From Cryomorphaceae bacterium (GTDB taxonomy: Bacteria > Bacteroidota > Bacteroidia > Flavobacteriales_D > Sanyastnellaceae), in contig WGNM01000048.1 in the NCBI GenBank assembly GCA_016124575.1, positions 1 to 46,635 on the forward strand: a DNA stretch of 46,635 bases, given 5' to 3'. A model generated the notes under the pieces. That model saw nothing but the letters and a program-made list of their open reading frames with translations. It was not told the DNA's origin and did not search any database. A program made the position numbers and the translations under genes. This document shows, in pieces, positions 31,281 to 39,422 of the stretch (the stretch's first letter is position 1; each line of letters opens with the position of its first letter).

Positions 31281-32351
31281 ATGAAAATTCTTGACCTCAA
31301 ACTGGCTAAAATTGATCGGCTAACGTCCGACAGTGTTAAACTTTCATTCGACACCCAGCTCATGCCTGAGTTCGCCTACCAGGCCGGACAATACGTGACA
31401 CTTTGCTTCAACATAAAAGGTGAAGAAGTACGACGAGCGTATAGCATTTGCAGCACTCCAGGTGATCAATACCTGTCTGTTGCCGTCAAAGAAGTCAAGC
31501 ACGGTTTGGTTTCAACACATATCAACCGCAGCGTAATGCCGGGTGACCACATTCGTGTGATGGTTCCACAAGGACATTTCACATTTGCACCTGACGCATC
31601 GAAAGAGCGCCACATCGTTCTTTTTGGAGCTGGAAGTGGAATTACCCCGTTGATCTCAATTTTAAAAACGACCCTGGCACAAGAGCCCAAGTCACGCGTA
31701 ACCCTTTTCTATGGCAACAGAAGAAAAGACAGCATCATGTTCTACGATGAGATAGAAAGTTTGGGAACCAATCCCAATGTGAACATCTACCACATCCTGT
31801 CGGAAGACAGCGGTCAACAGCCGCTTTTTGCCGGACGAATCAACTTTGGGAAGACATTGGAATTGGTGTATAATTTTGCCAACGACAATCTTGAAAAGAC
31901 ATATTATATCTGCGGACCAGGTGAAATGATGATTTCTACCAAAGATGCCCTGATCGACAGTGGCGTTGATGCGAAGAGCATTCACATGGAGTACTTCGAA
32001 AACCCAGATATCAAAGGAAAAGTTAGTGAGCCCATCGCTGTTGCTGCTCCTGCTCCTGTGCCTTCAAACGGCATGAGCGAAGTGCATGTGCACCTCGATG
32101 GAAACGACTACACCTTTAGCCTAGCTTCAAAAGGGAAAACATTGCTCGAAGCTGCCATTTCAAATGGCGCTGATGCCCCTTTCTCATGCCGCGGAGGTGT
32201 GTGCACAACTTGCCGTGCTCAAATCAAAGAGGGCACCGTAAGCATGGATTCAAATCTCAGCTTGACTGACGACGAGATAGAAGAAGGTTATATTCTTACC
32301 TGCCAAAGTCATCCAACCTCGGCGGTAGTGCGCATCAGTTACGACGACTAA
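31281..32351 (+). CDS. PaaE-like ferredoxin reductase (FAD, NAD(P)H, 2Fe-2S)
   Basis: A 356-residue three-domain electron-transfer protein. The FAD domain (about 1-105) has RRAYSICSTPGDQYLSVAVK. The NAD(P)H domain (about 105-235) has IVLFGAGSGITPLISILKTT and TYYICGPGEMM. The C-terminal plant-type ferredoxin domain (about 265-356) has APFSCRGGVCTTCRAQI and a fourth Cys in ILTCQSHP. This matches phenylacetyl-CoA oxygenase subunit PaaE and related flavodoxin/ferredoxin reductases. No other paa genes are present, so the true partner oxygenase or reductase is unknown and the PaaE name is only a similarity. It ends overlapping the convergent queE gene by 4 bases. Confidence 0.9.
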   Translation: MKILDLKLAKIDRLTSDSVKLSFDTQLMPEFAYQAGQYVTLCFNIKGEEVRRAYSICSTPGDQYLSVAVKEVKHGLVSTHINRSVMPGDHIRVMVPQGHFTFAPDASKERHIVLFGAGSGITPLISILKTTLAQEPKSRVTLFYGNRRKDSIMFYDEIESLGTNPNVNIYHILSEDSGQQPLFAGRINFGKTLELVYNFANDNLEKTYYICGPGEMMISTKDALIDSGVDAKSIHMEYFENPDIKGKVSEPIAVAAPAPVPSNGMSEVHVHLDGNDYTFSLASKGKTLLEAAISNGADAPFSCRGGVCTTCRAQIKEGTVSMDSNLSLTDDEIEEGYILTCQSHPTSAVVRISYDD

Positions 32352-32953
32352 GGAATACCGATGTATTTATGTGTTTGAAGCGACAACCTCCAACTTGGCG
32401 TTTCACGGATGTGATTGAGGATCATGGGTAAGTTATCTTCCCTCTCCTCCCATTCTGGCTGCAAAAAACACAACGTTTTCTTTGCATCTACGGCCTTGCG
32501 ATGTCCCTCAGCCCATTCCAAATCGTGCCGGTTGTAAACAATAACCTTCAGCTCATCTGCCAAAGGATAGAAATCTACACGCACGGGTTTGAACTTCTTC
32601 GGCGACAAACATATCCAATCCCATTCGCCTGTCAGCGGATGCACGCCTGATGTTTCCAAGTGCGTTCGTATTCCTCGCTCTCTGAGTCTTTTTGTGAGTT
32701 CAGTAAGATTGTGCATGCACGGCTCACCGCCCGTGATAACAGCTATTGGTGATCCCGAAGCAACCGCATCTGCTACCAGATCCTCTACTGATATTTTTGG
32801 GTGTGCTGCCGCATCCCAACTGTCTTTTACATCACACCAAAAACAACCCACATCGCACCCGCCTAGGCGAATAAACCAAGCGGGAGAACCTGTAAAGGCA
32901 CCCTCACCTTGGATGGTGTAAAACTGTTCCATGACTGGCAGGAGCTGACTCAA
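32348..32953 (-). CDS. queE: 7-carboxy-7-deazaguanine synthase (radical SAM)
   Basis: A 201-residue radical SAM enzyme making 7-carboxy-7-deazaguanine for queuosine. Seen: FYTIQGEGAFTGSPAWFIRL then GGCDVGCFWCDVKDSWD with the cluster cysteines spaced C-x3-C-x2-C, AVITGGEPCMHN (SAM binding), HLETSGVHPL and WICLSPKKFKP. The start shown is a TTG, supported because LPVMEQFYTIQGEG homology extends before the ATG at 32932; the ATG is the alternative. Promoter TACCTTTG lies 20 bases upstream of the TTG. It is convergent with the PaaE-like gene. Other queuosine genes are not in the window. Confidence 0.9.
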   Translation of the reverse strand: MSQLLPVMEQFYTIQGEGAFTGSPAWFIRLGGCDVGCFWCDVKDSWDAAAHPKISVEDLVADAVASGSPIAVITGGEPCMHNLTELTKRLRERGIRTHLETSGVHPLTGEWDWICLSPKKFKPVRVDFYPLADELKVIVYNRHDLEWAEGHRKAVDAKKTLCFLQPEWEEREDNLPMILNHIRETPSWRLSLQTHKYIGIP

Positions 32954-32972
32954 TGCGATTTTTTTTGGACTG

Positions 32973-32980
32973 CAAAGGTA
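32973..32980 (-). promoter_or_regulatory. queE promoter (-7 element)
   Basis: Reverse strand reads TACCTTTG, exact TAnnTTTG, 19 bases before the first queE codon. Confidence 0.55.
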
Positions 32981-33310
32981 GTCAAAGCAATGGGGAAAAA
33001 AGAAGCACCGCTACAATGAAAACGACGTGGACATGGATGGAAATCTTGTGGTGTTCTTTTTCCGAAGCGTTGCAAGCATATTTCATACCTGTCAACTATT
33101 AACCTTCGCCAACGGAGGCATCACCTCTGTTAGAAAAAACCTAAGTTCCTTCTCTGCGTTTTCACCTTCACGGTGCTTGATTTTGACAACCTTTATGATT
33201 GAATGATCTAAAGTTGGGAGATGTACACGACAAATCCAATCATTTGATCATGAGGTTTTTAACATCGTTTCAACCGTAGTTTTCAACAAATGTTTACAAC
33301 CCATGCTGTA
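32981..33310. other. Gene-free stretch between queE and the Kir partner gene
   Basis: No supported gene. A frame of 28 codons from the ATG at 33017 is too short and has no supporting context. AACGGAGG/CCTCTGTT (33111-33131) can form a hairpin, but it is followed by A rather than T, so it is not called a terminator. Confidence 0.45.
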
Positions 33311-33841
33311 TTATTTCGAGCTTGATTCTCCAACAAAGTAGTCGTTCTTCGATTTAAAGAGGACATTGAAAGATGTTAGCGATCCATAAACACGCGTGAT
33401 ATATTGCTGCATGTGCACCTTTTCTTCATCGGTTAATTTCTCATGGCTGTTGATGTTTTGTTCCAACACGCGCAAACGATCACGCAGCATCACAATCTTA
33501 TGGAAAAATGTTTCAATCGGCATTTCTTTGCCTTTTAACGACATATCTGCTGGTTGCAGAATCAACGTTCCACCATCCCACTTATCGCCAAGATCCACTA
33601 TGTCTGTCACTTCGTGATACTGGTCAAACACATTCTGCACTGCATCTACCACGTCTTCAAGCGTAATCTTTCCACCGTCAAGCGACGATGCTTCAAGAAG
33701 GGTGTAACCGGTGAAAGACTTCCCCAATTCTTTTTCACCAATTTCTTTGAAATACACCCGCCAAGCATTTTCTGTTTCTGAGAAAATTACCCCTTCTCCA
33801 AAAGAGGGGTGTTCAACGCGGGCTCCAATTGCTAAGTTCAT
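33311..33841 (-). CDS. Conserved-looking protein of unknown function, co-transcribed with Kir channel
   Basis: A soluble 176-residue protein. The N-terminal 45 residues contain IGARVEHPSFGEGVIF and WRVYFKEIGEKEL, a small SH3/tudor-like barrel pattern of the kind seen at the C-terminus of UvrD-type helicases (V-x-H-x-x-F-G-x-G-x-V). The rest is helical, with LRDRLRVLEQNINSHEKL forming a likely coiled coil. I do not recognise a family function. It begins 3 bases after the stop of the potassium channel gene, so the two are certainly on one transcript, and it could be a soluble partner. No signal peptide. Confidence 0.72.
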   Translation of the reverse strand: MNLAIGARVEHPSFGEGVIFSETENAWRVYFKEIGEKELGKSFTGYTLLEASSLDGGKITLEDVVDAVQNVFDQYHEVTDIVDLGDKWDGGTLILQPADMSLKGKEMPIETFFHKIVMLRDRLRVLEQNINSHEKLTDEEKVHMQQYITRVYGSLTSFNVLFKSKNDYFVGESSSK

Positions 33842-33844
33842 ATG

Positions 33845-34762
33845 TTATAGTTTTTCGTATTCGTGCAAGTCATCCATCTTCATTTGTATCACTCCATCTT
33901 TGTCTACGGAGTAAGGCATTTTAAACCGCGCTCCAAATACAAATTCATCGAAGGTGTAGCTATGTCGTGAATGCACCACCTGATTGAATGTATCATCGAA
34001 CCCGGTGATGAGGATGAGCAGCTCTGCCTCCAATTTTTTGAGTTCGTCGATGGTGTACTTTCGTATCGGACTGTCGCCATTGATAGCATGCACGATGGTC
34101 CAGCTCAGAGGCAAAAAATGAATCTTTTCAACTTCTGGACTGAGCTGATAATACGACCTGCGATGCGGCTCATTCGGGTCGTCTTTCACCATCAGTATCA
34201 ACCGCGCCTCCATGTCCATAAGCACATTTGTCCGTTTATTCGAAATACGAAACATTATCGCATCTGAATCACCATGTGGCGCAACGAGTGCATTCTTGCT
34301 GAACATCAATCGCGAATGTGGTTTTGAAAATCGACCATACAACAAGCCGGTTGCCAATGCGAAAGCCAACAAGCCACACAGTGCTTCGAATGATGCAACC
34401 AAATTGGTCGCAGTGCCCAATGGAGAAAGGGCTCCATATCCCACTGTAGTAAATGTTTGGGTACTGAAGTAAAAACAAGTCAAAAAATCTTCCCATTTGC
34501 TACCACCAACAGCACCCTGAATATGCTCGATACCTATCGCATAATAAATCGAAGCGAAAAGGGTGTTGAATGAGATGTAGGTAGCGAGGACAAGGAATAA
34601 AAAACGCGATAACGACATCGATACCAGTTCTTTGTACAAACTGCGTATACCTGTTTCAGCACCTATATGGTGGACGTTAAAGCTGCCGTCTTTATTGATA
34701 ATACGCTTGGTACGACCACTGTACTTCGCACCGAATCCAGGATCGTTTATTCGCTTGCTCAT
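33845..34762 (-). CDS. Inward-rectifier potassium channel (KirBac-type)
   Basis: A 305-residue membrane channel. The N-terminus has the Kir slide-helix region NDPGFGAKYSGRTKRIINKDG; TM1 is about 53-75, the pore filter TVGYG is at 106-110 in TQTFTTVGYGALSPLG, and TM2 is about 122-144. The C-terminal 150 residues form the cytoplasmic immunoglobulin-like domain (FRISNKRTNVLMDMEARLIL, YTFDEFVFGARF). Conducts K+ as a tetramer in the inner membrane. TAGTTTTG at 34767-34774 places transcription start at or near the ATG. The unknown 176-residue partner follows after 3 bases. Gene start fits the conserved N-terminus. Confidence 0.93.
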   Translation of the reverse strand: MSKRINDPGFGAKYSGRTKRIINKDGSFNVHHIGAETGIRSLYKELVSMSLSRFLFLVLATYISFNTLFASIYYAIGIEHIQGAVGGSKWEDFLTCFYFSTQTFTTVGYGALSPLGTATNLVASFEALCGLLAFALATGLLYGRFSKPHSRLMFSKNALVAPHGDSDAIMFRISNKRTNVLMDMEARLILMVKDDPNEPHRRSYYQLSPEVEKIHFLPLSWTIVHAINGDSPIRKYTIDELKKLEAELLILITGFDDTFNQVVHSRHSYTFDEFVFGARFKMPYSVDKDGVIQMKMDDLHEYEKL

Positions 34763-34766
34763 GGCG

Positions 34767-34774
34767 CAAAACTA
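34767..34774 (-). promoter_or_regulatory. Promoter -7 element of the Kir channel gene
   Basis: Reverse strand reads TAGTTTTG, exact TAnnTTTG, then four bases, then the ATG. The transcript would be leaderless or nearly so. Confidence 0.5.
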
Positions 34775-34853
34775 ACTGAAATGACCTTTGCAATCACTTT
34801 CGTCTGAGCGAAAAAAATAAGGTCTTTCCTACAAATTTAACATTCTATTTACC

Positions 34854-34861
34854 TATCTTTG
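34854..34861 (+). promoter_or_regulatory. Promoter -7 element of the T9SS protein gene
   Basis: TATCTTTG, exact TAnnTTTG. An ATG at 34864 lies only two bases behind it and is rejected as start; the ATG at 34900 is used. Confidence 0.6.
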
Positions 34862-34899
34862 AGATGCTTGATGGTTTTCAGGCACCTTTAACCTTCGCT

Positions 34900-36183
34900 A
34901 TGCTTCGCCAATTGTACCGCGTTTTTTTAGCTTGCATCGTTTTTTGTCTGCCGTTATTCTCGGTAGGACAAGTATTCAATGGAATAGTGGTGCGAGAGGT
35001 CCCTATCACACTACCGGCCGATCTTGCAGCCATACAAACCGCAGGAGGCTTTGCTGGTGTAGCGCGTTGCTGGAGGGTTTATGTCTGCATTCAAGACCTC
35101 AACTATGAACTACAAGCTGTTGCTGGTGGAGAACTAACACCTGGAAACCTTTATCCATGGACTTTGGATTGTCCGGGCTGTACTGGCACTTCAAAATTCT
35201 ATCAAACACCCGCGTTCACACAATTTATAGGAGATGCAATAAATCCTGCCCTTTGGCCTTTTGTTCCTGGATCTCAATTTGATTCATGGTGGTTCATTGG
35301 CGATCCGGTTTTCCCTGGAGGATTGGCTGGGGTTATATGGACACCCAACCCAGCTCCAAACCCTCAAGTTGCCTTTGAGTTAGGAGGTGCCTTCAATGAA
35401 ACCAGTATTACCGGTTCTGTGCTAGGAGGTTTTTGGGCACCACCATCAGTTCAAGGAAAAGCCGATGCTGAAAATAAAGTTCTGATAGGCCAATTTACCA
35501 CAGACGGTATATTCTCAGGCACCATCAACTTACAGTTCCGCAGATTAAATCCAGACAATACGGTATTCATTCCTGTAACAACTGAATTGGTAACGGGCAT
35601 TCAAATCACAAACGACCCATCGATTTTCGTAACCGATTGTCCGCAGATATTCGCCCCTCTCGACTTGTTGTCGTTCAATGCTGCAGCGTCAGACGACCGC
35701 GTAAACCTCATGTTTACCACCTTGAATGAAGACAATGTAGATCACTACATTGTAGAACGCTCAATGGACCTTGAGAACTGGTCAGATGTCGGCACCTTGC
35801 CAGCCAAAGGCGGTGATGGCATCGAAGCAGAGTATTTCCTTGTTGACCACAAACCTAACAACGGTGTCAATTACTACCGCCTGTCTGAGAAGACCTACAA
35901 CGGCGAAATAAGCCACATCGATACCCGCAGCGTATTGTTTGAGGCTCGCCAATTTGAGGTCTATCCTAACCCTGCGAGAGATCGTATATGGTTTAAAGGA
36001 GACTTGTCTCTTGTGAAAGAGATACGCATTATCTCCATGACCGGACAAGTCGTTTTGAGTCAGGCTGGAGGTGCCGATCCGATACGTGAAATGGATGTCC
36101 AGAAACTCGCCACAGGCATGTACCTCGTCGAGTTTAACTTCCCTGAATCAGGAATATCTCGCATCAAATTAGAAGTTAACTAA
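34900..36183 (+). CDS. T9SS type A cargo protein
   Basis: About 427 residues from the ATG at 34900, which opens a good signal peptide (QLYRVFLACIVFCLPLFSVGQ). The first 270 residues are a secreted domain with paired cysteines (GGFAGVARCWRVYVCIQDL, LDCPGCTGTSKFYQ) that I do not recognise. From about 285 comes a fibronectin-III-like stretch (LDLLSFNAAASDDRVNLMF, YIVERSMDLENW) and then the sorting domain FEVYPNPARDRIWF, KEIRIISMTGQVVLS, LATGMYLVEF. Exported by T9SS and attached or released at the surface. Its end overlaps the convergent rimO gene by 8 bases. Cargo role unknown. Confidence 0.85.
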   Translation: MLRQLYRVFLACIVFCLPLFSVGQVFNGIVVREVPITLPADLAAIQTAGGFAGVARCWRVYVCIQDLNYELQAVAGGELTPGNLYPWTLDCPGCTGTSKFYQTPAFTQFIGDAINPALWPFVPGSQFDSWWFIGDPVFPGGLAGVIWTPNPAPNPQVAFELGGAFNETSITGSVLGGFWAPPSVQGKADAENKVLIGQFTTDGIFSGTINLQFRRLNPDNTVFIPVTTELVTGIQITNDPSIFVTDCPQIFAPLDLLSFNAAASDDRVNLMFTTLNEDNVDHYIVERSMDLENWSDVGTLPAKGGDGIEAEYFLVDHKPNNGVNYYRLSEKTYNGEISHIDTRSVLFEARQFEVYPNPARDRIWFKGDLSLVKEIRIISMTGQVVLSQAGGADPIREMDVQKLATGMYLVEFNFPESGISRIKLEVN

Positions 36184-37492
36184 GCAGCGTTCCGTGTAAG
36201 TCGTAATGGTCGGCGCTATCAATGCGTACCATTGCATAATCACCAAGGCGGATGTGTTGCTCATCGGTTATTTTAACCAGCACTTCATTGTCTACATCGG
36301 GTGAATCGAACTCCGTTCTTCCAACGGCAAAGCCACCTTCGTAGCGATCAAAAAGCACCTTGTACTCTTTACCTACTTTGGCTTCGTTCATCTCCAAGCT
36401 TATTTGGCTTTGAATCTCCATGATGGCTTCGGTGCGTTGTTTCTTCACTTCTGCCGGCACATCATCTTCAAAATTGAATGCATGCGTTTGTTCCTCGTGA
36501 GAGTATTCGAAGCATCCGAGACGATCGAAGCGCATCTCAGCTACCCAATCGCACATCTCTTGAAAGTCTTCTTCTGTTTCACCCGGATAGCCACAAATAA
36601 GTGTTGTACGGATAGCGATACCCGGCACACGTTCACGAATCTGGCGTATAAGTTCAGTAGTCTTCTCACGAGTAGTACCGCGGCGCATCGCCTTCAACAT
36701 CCGCGTGGAAGCGTGTTGTAAAGGCATATCGAGGTAATTGCACACATTTGGTTTGTCAACCATTACATCCAGCACCTCCATTGGGAAACCCGTTGGAAAG
36801 GCATAATGCAAGCGTATCCATTCAATGCCTTCTACCTCGCTGAGTTTTGTTACCAATTCAGCCAACTTACGCTCTTTGTAAAGATCAAGTCCGTAGTAGG
36901 TTAAATCCTGCGCTATCAGCATCAACTCCTTAACCCCTTGTGCGGCTAGCGACTTCGCTTGGCTCACCAAATCTTCCATAGGCGTGCTCAAGTGCTTCCC
37001 GCGCATAAGCGGAATGGCGCAGAACGAGCACGGACGATCGCAACCCTCAGCAATTTTGAAATAAGCGTAGTGAGAAGGGGTGGTCAGCAAACGCTCCCCC
37101 ACCAATTCCTTCTTATAATCGGCCTTTAAAGTCTTCAACAACCGCGGCAGCTCGCGCGTACCAAAGTACCCATCTACCTCCGGAATATCTGCTTCAAGCT
37201 CATCGCGGTATCGCTCGCTCAAACAACCCGTCACGTAAACTTTGTCTACGAGACCATTCGCTTTGGCCTCTGCGTATTGCAATATCGTGTTGATTGATTC
37301 TTCCTTTGCATTATCGATAAACCCGCAGGTATTGATCACCACGATAGCCGCGTCGCTATTGGCTTCTTCGTGTTTCACATCGTAGTCGTTCGCACGCAAC
37401 TGTGCCATCAGCACTTCGCTATCGAAGATATTCTTCGAGCATCCCAAAGTCACTACATTGACCTTGTTTTGTTTGAGGGTCCTTGCTCTCAC
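36176..37492 (-). CDS. rimO: Ribosomal protein S12 methylthiotransferase
   Basis: A 438-residue radical SAM enzyme that adds a methylthio group to an aspartate of ribosomal protein S12. Domains: UPF0004 (about 10-115, VNVVTLGCSKNIFDSEVLM and VINTCGFIDNAKEESI with cluster cysteines), radical SAM (about 140-370, AEGCDRPCSFCAIPLMRGKH with C-x3-C-x2-C), and a TRAM RNA-binding tail (LFDRYEGGFAVGRTEFDSPD). Start is GTG at 37490-37492, one base beyond the ftsY stop; the two genes are coupled. The Asp-containing DSPDVDNEV tail distinguishes RimO from MiaB. Confidence 0.95.
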   Translation of the reverse strand: MRARTLKQNKVNVVTLGCSKNIFDSEVLMAQLRANDYDVKHEEANSDAAIVVINTCGFIDNAKEESINTILQYAEAKANGLVDKVYVTGCLSERYRDELEADIPEVDGYFGTRELPRLLKTLKADYKKELVGERLLTTPSHYAYFKIAEGCDRPCSFCAIPLMRGKHLSTPMEDLVSQAKSLAAQGVKELMLIAQDLTYYGLDLYKERKLAELVTKLSEVEGIEWIRLHYAFPTGFPMEVLDVMVDKPNVCNYLDMPLQHASTRMLKAMRRGTTREKTTELIRQIRERVPGIAIRTTLICGYPGETEEDFQEMCDWVAEMRFDRLGCFEYSHEEQTHAFNFEDDVPAEVKKQRTEAIMEIQSQISLEMNEAKVGKEYKVLFDRYEGGFAVGRTEFDSPDVDNEVLVKITDEQHIRLGDYAMVRIDSADHYDLHGTLLS

Positions 37493-37493
37493 C

Positions 37494-38447
37494 TTAGTTG
37501 AATAAAGAATCTACGAATTCATATTTATTGAAAACCTGGAGGTCTTCCATGCCTTCACCCACACCGATATATTTCACAGGAATTTTTAGTTCATCCGAGA
37601 TACCGATTACCACACCACCTTTTGCAGTGCCATCAATCTTGGTCAACGCCAGCGACGATACTTCCGTAGCTTTCGTAAACTGCCGTGCTTGTTCTACCGC
37701 GTTTTGTCCGGTTGAACCATCAAGCACCAGCATCACCTCATGGGGAGCATCAGGAATCACCTTCGCCATAACATTGCGTATTTTCGAAAGTTCATTCATC
37801 AGGTTGACCTTGTTGTGCAAACGTCCGGCGGTATCAATAAGCACCACATCAATGTTTTGTGCTATTGCCGACTGTAGCGTATCGAAAGCTACCGACGCGG
37901 GGTCGGCGTTCATTCCTTGAGAAACGATGGGCACACCAGCGCGTTCACTCCAGATTTTGAGTTGATCTACAGCCGCCGCTCTGAAGGTATCGGCAGCGCC
38001 CAGCATCACCTTTTTACCTTGCTTTCTCAGTTGGTAGGCCAGCTTCCCGATGGTTGTTGTTTTCCCTACACCATTCACTCCAACAACCATGATCACATAG
38101 GGGACATTCATGGCAGGGATATTTATTTCTGAGTCGTTGCCGCTGTTTGAATCTTCAAGCAAGGCTACGATTTCTTCTTTCAGGATGCCGTTGAGTTCGT
38201 CGGTTCCCAGGTATTTATCGCGAGAAACCCTTTCTTCAATGCGCTCAATAATTTTTATTGTTGTTGCCACACCCACATCACTCGAAACAAGAACTTCTTC
38301 GAGGTTATCGAGCACTTCAGCATCTACCCTGCTTTTCCCTGCGATTGCTTTTGTAAGCTTAGAGAAAACACTTGTCTTCGTTTTTTCTAGTCCACGATCA
38401 AGTGTTTCTTTCTTTTCTTTTGAGAATATACGTTTAAAAAAACTCAT
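37494..38447 (-). CDS. ftsY: Signal recognition particle receptor FtsY
   Basis: A 317-residue SRP-type GTPase that docks ribosome-SRP complexes at the inner membrane. The N domain (about 20-85) is followed by the G domain: VVGVNGVGKTTTIGKLA (G1), ADTFRAAAVDQL (G2), VDVVLIDTAGRL-type IDTAGRLHNK (G3), LTKIDGTAKGG (G4) and KYIGVGEGMEDL. I use the ATG at 38445-38447 (MSFFKRIFSKEKKE), the amphipathic start usual for short FtsY; the frame stays open 44 codons upstream, but that part is unlike the family. The rpmG-DUF4295 unit upstream is closed off by a terminator. Confidence 0.95.
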   Translation of the reverse strand: MSFFKRIFSKEKKETLDRGLEKTKTSVFSKLTKAIAGKSRVDAEVLDNLEEVLVSSDVGVATTIKIIERIEERVSRDKYLGTDELNGILKEEIVALLEDSNSGNDSEINIPAMNVPYVIMVVGVNGVGKTTTIGKLAYQLRKQGKKVMLGAADTFRAAAVDQLKIWSERAGVPIVSQGMNADPASVAFDTLQSAIAQNIDVVLIDTAGRLHNKVNLMNELSKIRNVMAKVIPDAPHEVMLVLDGSTGQNAVEQARQFTKATEVSSLALTKIDGTAKGGVVIGISDELKIPVKYIGVGEGMEDLQVFNKYEFVDSLFN

Positions 38448-38561
38448 GAGGGAGGCATTGAATTGAGCGCGCAAGTTACGAAGATATACCGCAACAGCGC
38501 GAACCACGACCAGCAGATTATAGGAAAAGCGATTATGTTGACAATCCTTATGAAATGGGAC

Positions 38562-38590
38562 AAAAAAAAAGGCTTCCACACAGGAAGCCT
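38562..38590 (-). terminator. Intrinsic terminator of the rpmG-DUF4295 unit
   Basis: Reverse strand: AGGCTTCC, loop TGTGT, GGAAGCCT, then a run of T. It lies between DUF4295 and ftsY, so ftsY needs its own promoter or read-through. Confidence 0.88.
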
Positions 38591-38610
38591 ATACCGTTTT
38601 CACCGGTGGA

Positions 38611-38763
38611 TTACTTTGAAAAGTAAGCGTCGATATTGTCGTTGTGGACAATCTCTTCACGGAAAGCGTATGCTCCAGTTTTCTCAGAGCGCACCATCTT
38701 GATTACTTTAGTATGTTGTTTACCACCACCTTTCTGTAGGGATGCTACTGTCTTCTTAGCCAT
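38611..38763 (-). CDS. DUF4295 family small protein
   Basis: A 50-residue basic protein, MAKKTVASLQKGGGKQHTKV then IKMVRSEKTGAYAF and ending NDNIDAYFSK. This is the DUF4295 family, found almost only in Bacteroidota directly after rpmG and thought to be associated with the ribosome because of that constant position. It starts 8 bases after the rpmG stop and is followed by a terminator. No function is established. Confidence 0.88.
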   Translation of the reverse strand: MAKKTVASLQKGGGKQHTKVIKMVRSEKTGAYAFREEIVHNDNIDAYFSK

Positions 38764-38771
38764 GGCTTATT

Positions 38772-38954
38772 TTATTTAATTTCTTTGTGTACGGTGTAAC
38801 GACGGAGAACACGGTTGTATTTCTTGATCTCCATGCGATCAGGAGTATTCTTCCTGTTCTTGGTAGTTACGTAACGAGAAGTTCCCGGCTGTCCGGTCGC
38901 TTTATGCTCTGTACATTCTAGGATGACCTGAATGCGGTTTCCTTTCTTGGCCAT
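38772..38954 (-). CDS. rpmG: Ribosomal protein L33
   Basis: A 60-residue basic protein with the L33 pattern: [18 protein letters not shown], then [20 protein letters not shown] and [13 protein letters not shown]. Only one Cys remains, so this is the zinc-free (C-minus) form. Part of the large ribosomal subunit. It is first in a two-gene unit with DUF4295. In many Bacteroidota rpmB (L28) precedes it; here the upstream position is a zinc-ribbon gene with its own promoter, so rpmB must lie elsewhere. Confidence 0.95.
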   Translation of the reverse strand: MAKKGNRIQVILECTEHKATGQPGTSRYVTTKNRKNTPDRMEIKKYNRVLRRYTVHKEIK

Positions 38955-38975
38955 TATCTTTCAATTTCGGGACGG

Positions 38976-38983
38976 CAAAGATA
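38976..38983 (-). promoter_or_regulatory. rpmG promoter (-7 element)
   Basis: Reverse strand reads TATCTTTG, exact TAnnTTTG, 21 bases before the rpmG ATG. Confidence 0.6.
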
Positions 38984-39033
38984 CAAATTTTCTTTTACTG
39001 CGAAAGATTTTTCATCAATTAATACAAACCTTT

Positions 39034-39291
39034 TCAAACATTTCTCCAGCGTTCCAGTTTTGGGATTCCGCGGGTAAAAAATTTAGCTAAGAATTTCGGC
39101 AATCCGCCTTCAATTAATTTCCCAGCAACAAAAGTCTGCATTTGCTCAGCCGTCATATCTTTCTGTCTGAATTCTCCCCCTTCGTAGCACATGCTACAAA
39201 ACGACAAACTCCTACTTCCATCCGCCTCTGAGCCACCCTGAAGTGGGTCTTTCGATAGCGGCATCATACAACTCTGACACATCTTCGCCAT
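39034..39291 (-). CDS. Putative zinc-ribbon protein
   Basis: About 85 residues from the ATG at 39289-39291. CQSCMMPLSKDP and SFCSMCYEGGEF give two C-x-x-C pairs, the arrangement of the short putative zinc-ribbon family (PF12674 type), followed by a helical tail (MTAEQMQTFVAGKL, FLAKFFTRGIPKLERW). Such proteins are small, soluble and of unknown role, perhaps a metal-dependent sensor. The longer frame to 39348 crosses a promoter element and is rejected. Monocistronic. Confidence 0.78.
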   Translation of the reverse strand: MAKMCQSCMMPLSKDPLQGGSEADGSRSLSFCSMCYEGGEFRQKDMTAEQMQTFVAGKLIEGGLPKFLAKFFTRGIPKLERWRNV

Positions 39292-39313
39292 AAACCATTT
39301 AGATCTTGCGGTG

Positions 39314-39321
39314 CAAAGATA
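39314..39321 (-). promoter_or_regulatory. Promoter -7 element of the zinc-ribbon gene
   Basis: Reverse strand reads TATCTTTG, exact TAnnTTTG, 22 bases before the ATG. Confidence 0.6.
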
Positions 39322-39396
39322 CAACACTATTAAACACCCCACACCCACCTGTTAATAAGCCATGATTTAAGGCAACACAACCTTATATAGGCTCGT

Positions 39397-39404
39397 TATC
39401 TTTG
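39397..39404 (+). promoter_or_regulatory. ftsK promoter (-7 element)
   Basis: TATCTTTG, exact TAnnTTTG, 18 bases before the ATG at 39423. It overlaps an in-frame TTG at 39402, excluding that start. Confidence 0.6.
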
Positions 39405-39422
39405 TCGGTTGCAAGCGACGCC

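Noticed and set aside
33111-33131. Hairpin AACGGAGG/CCTCTGTT as a terminator
   Set aside because: It is followed by a run of A, not T, on the strand where the stem is best.
34864-34899. ATG at 34864 as start of the T9SS protein
   Set aside because: It lies two bases behind a -7 element and puts 12 extra residues before a good signal peptide.
38448-38579. 44-codon upstream extension of ftsY
   Set aside because: The extension does not resemble FtsY, while MSFFKRIF is a typical start.
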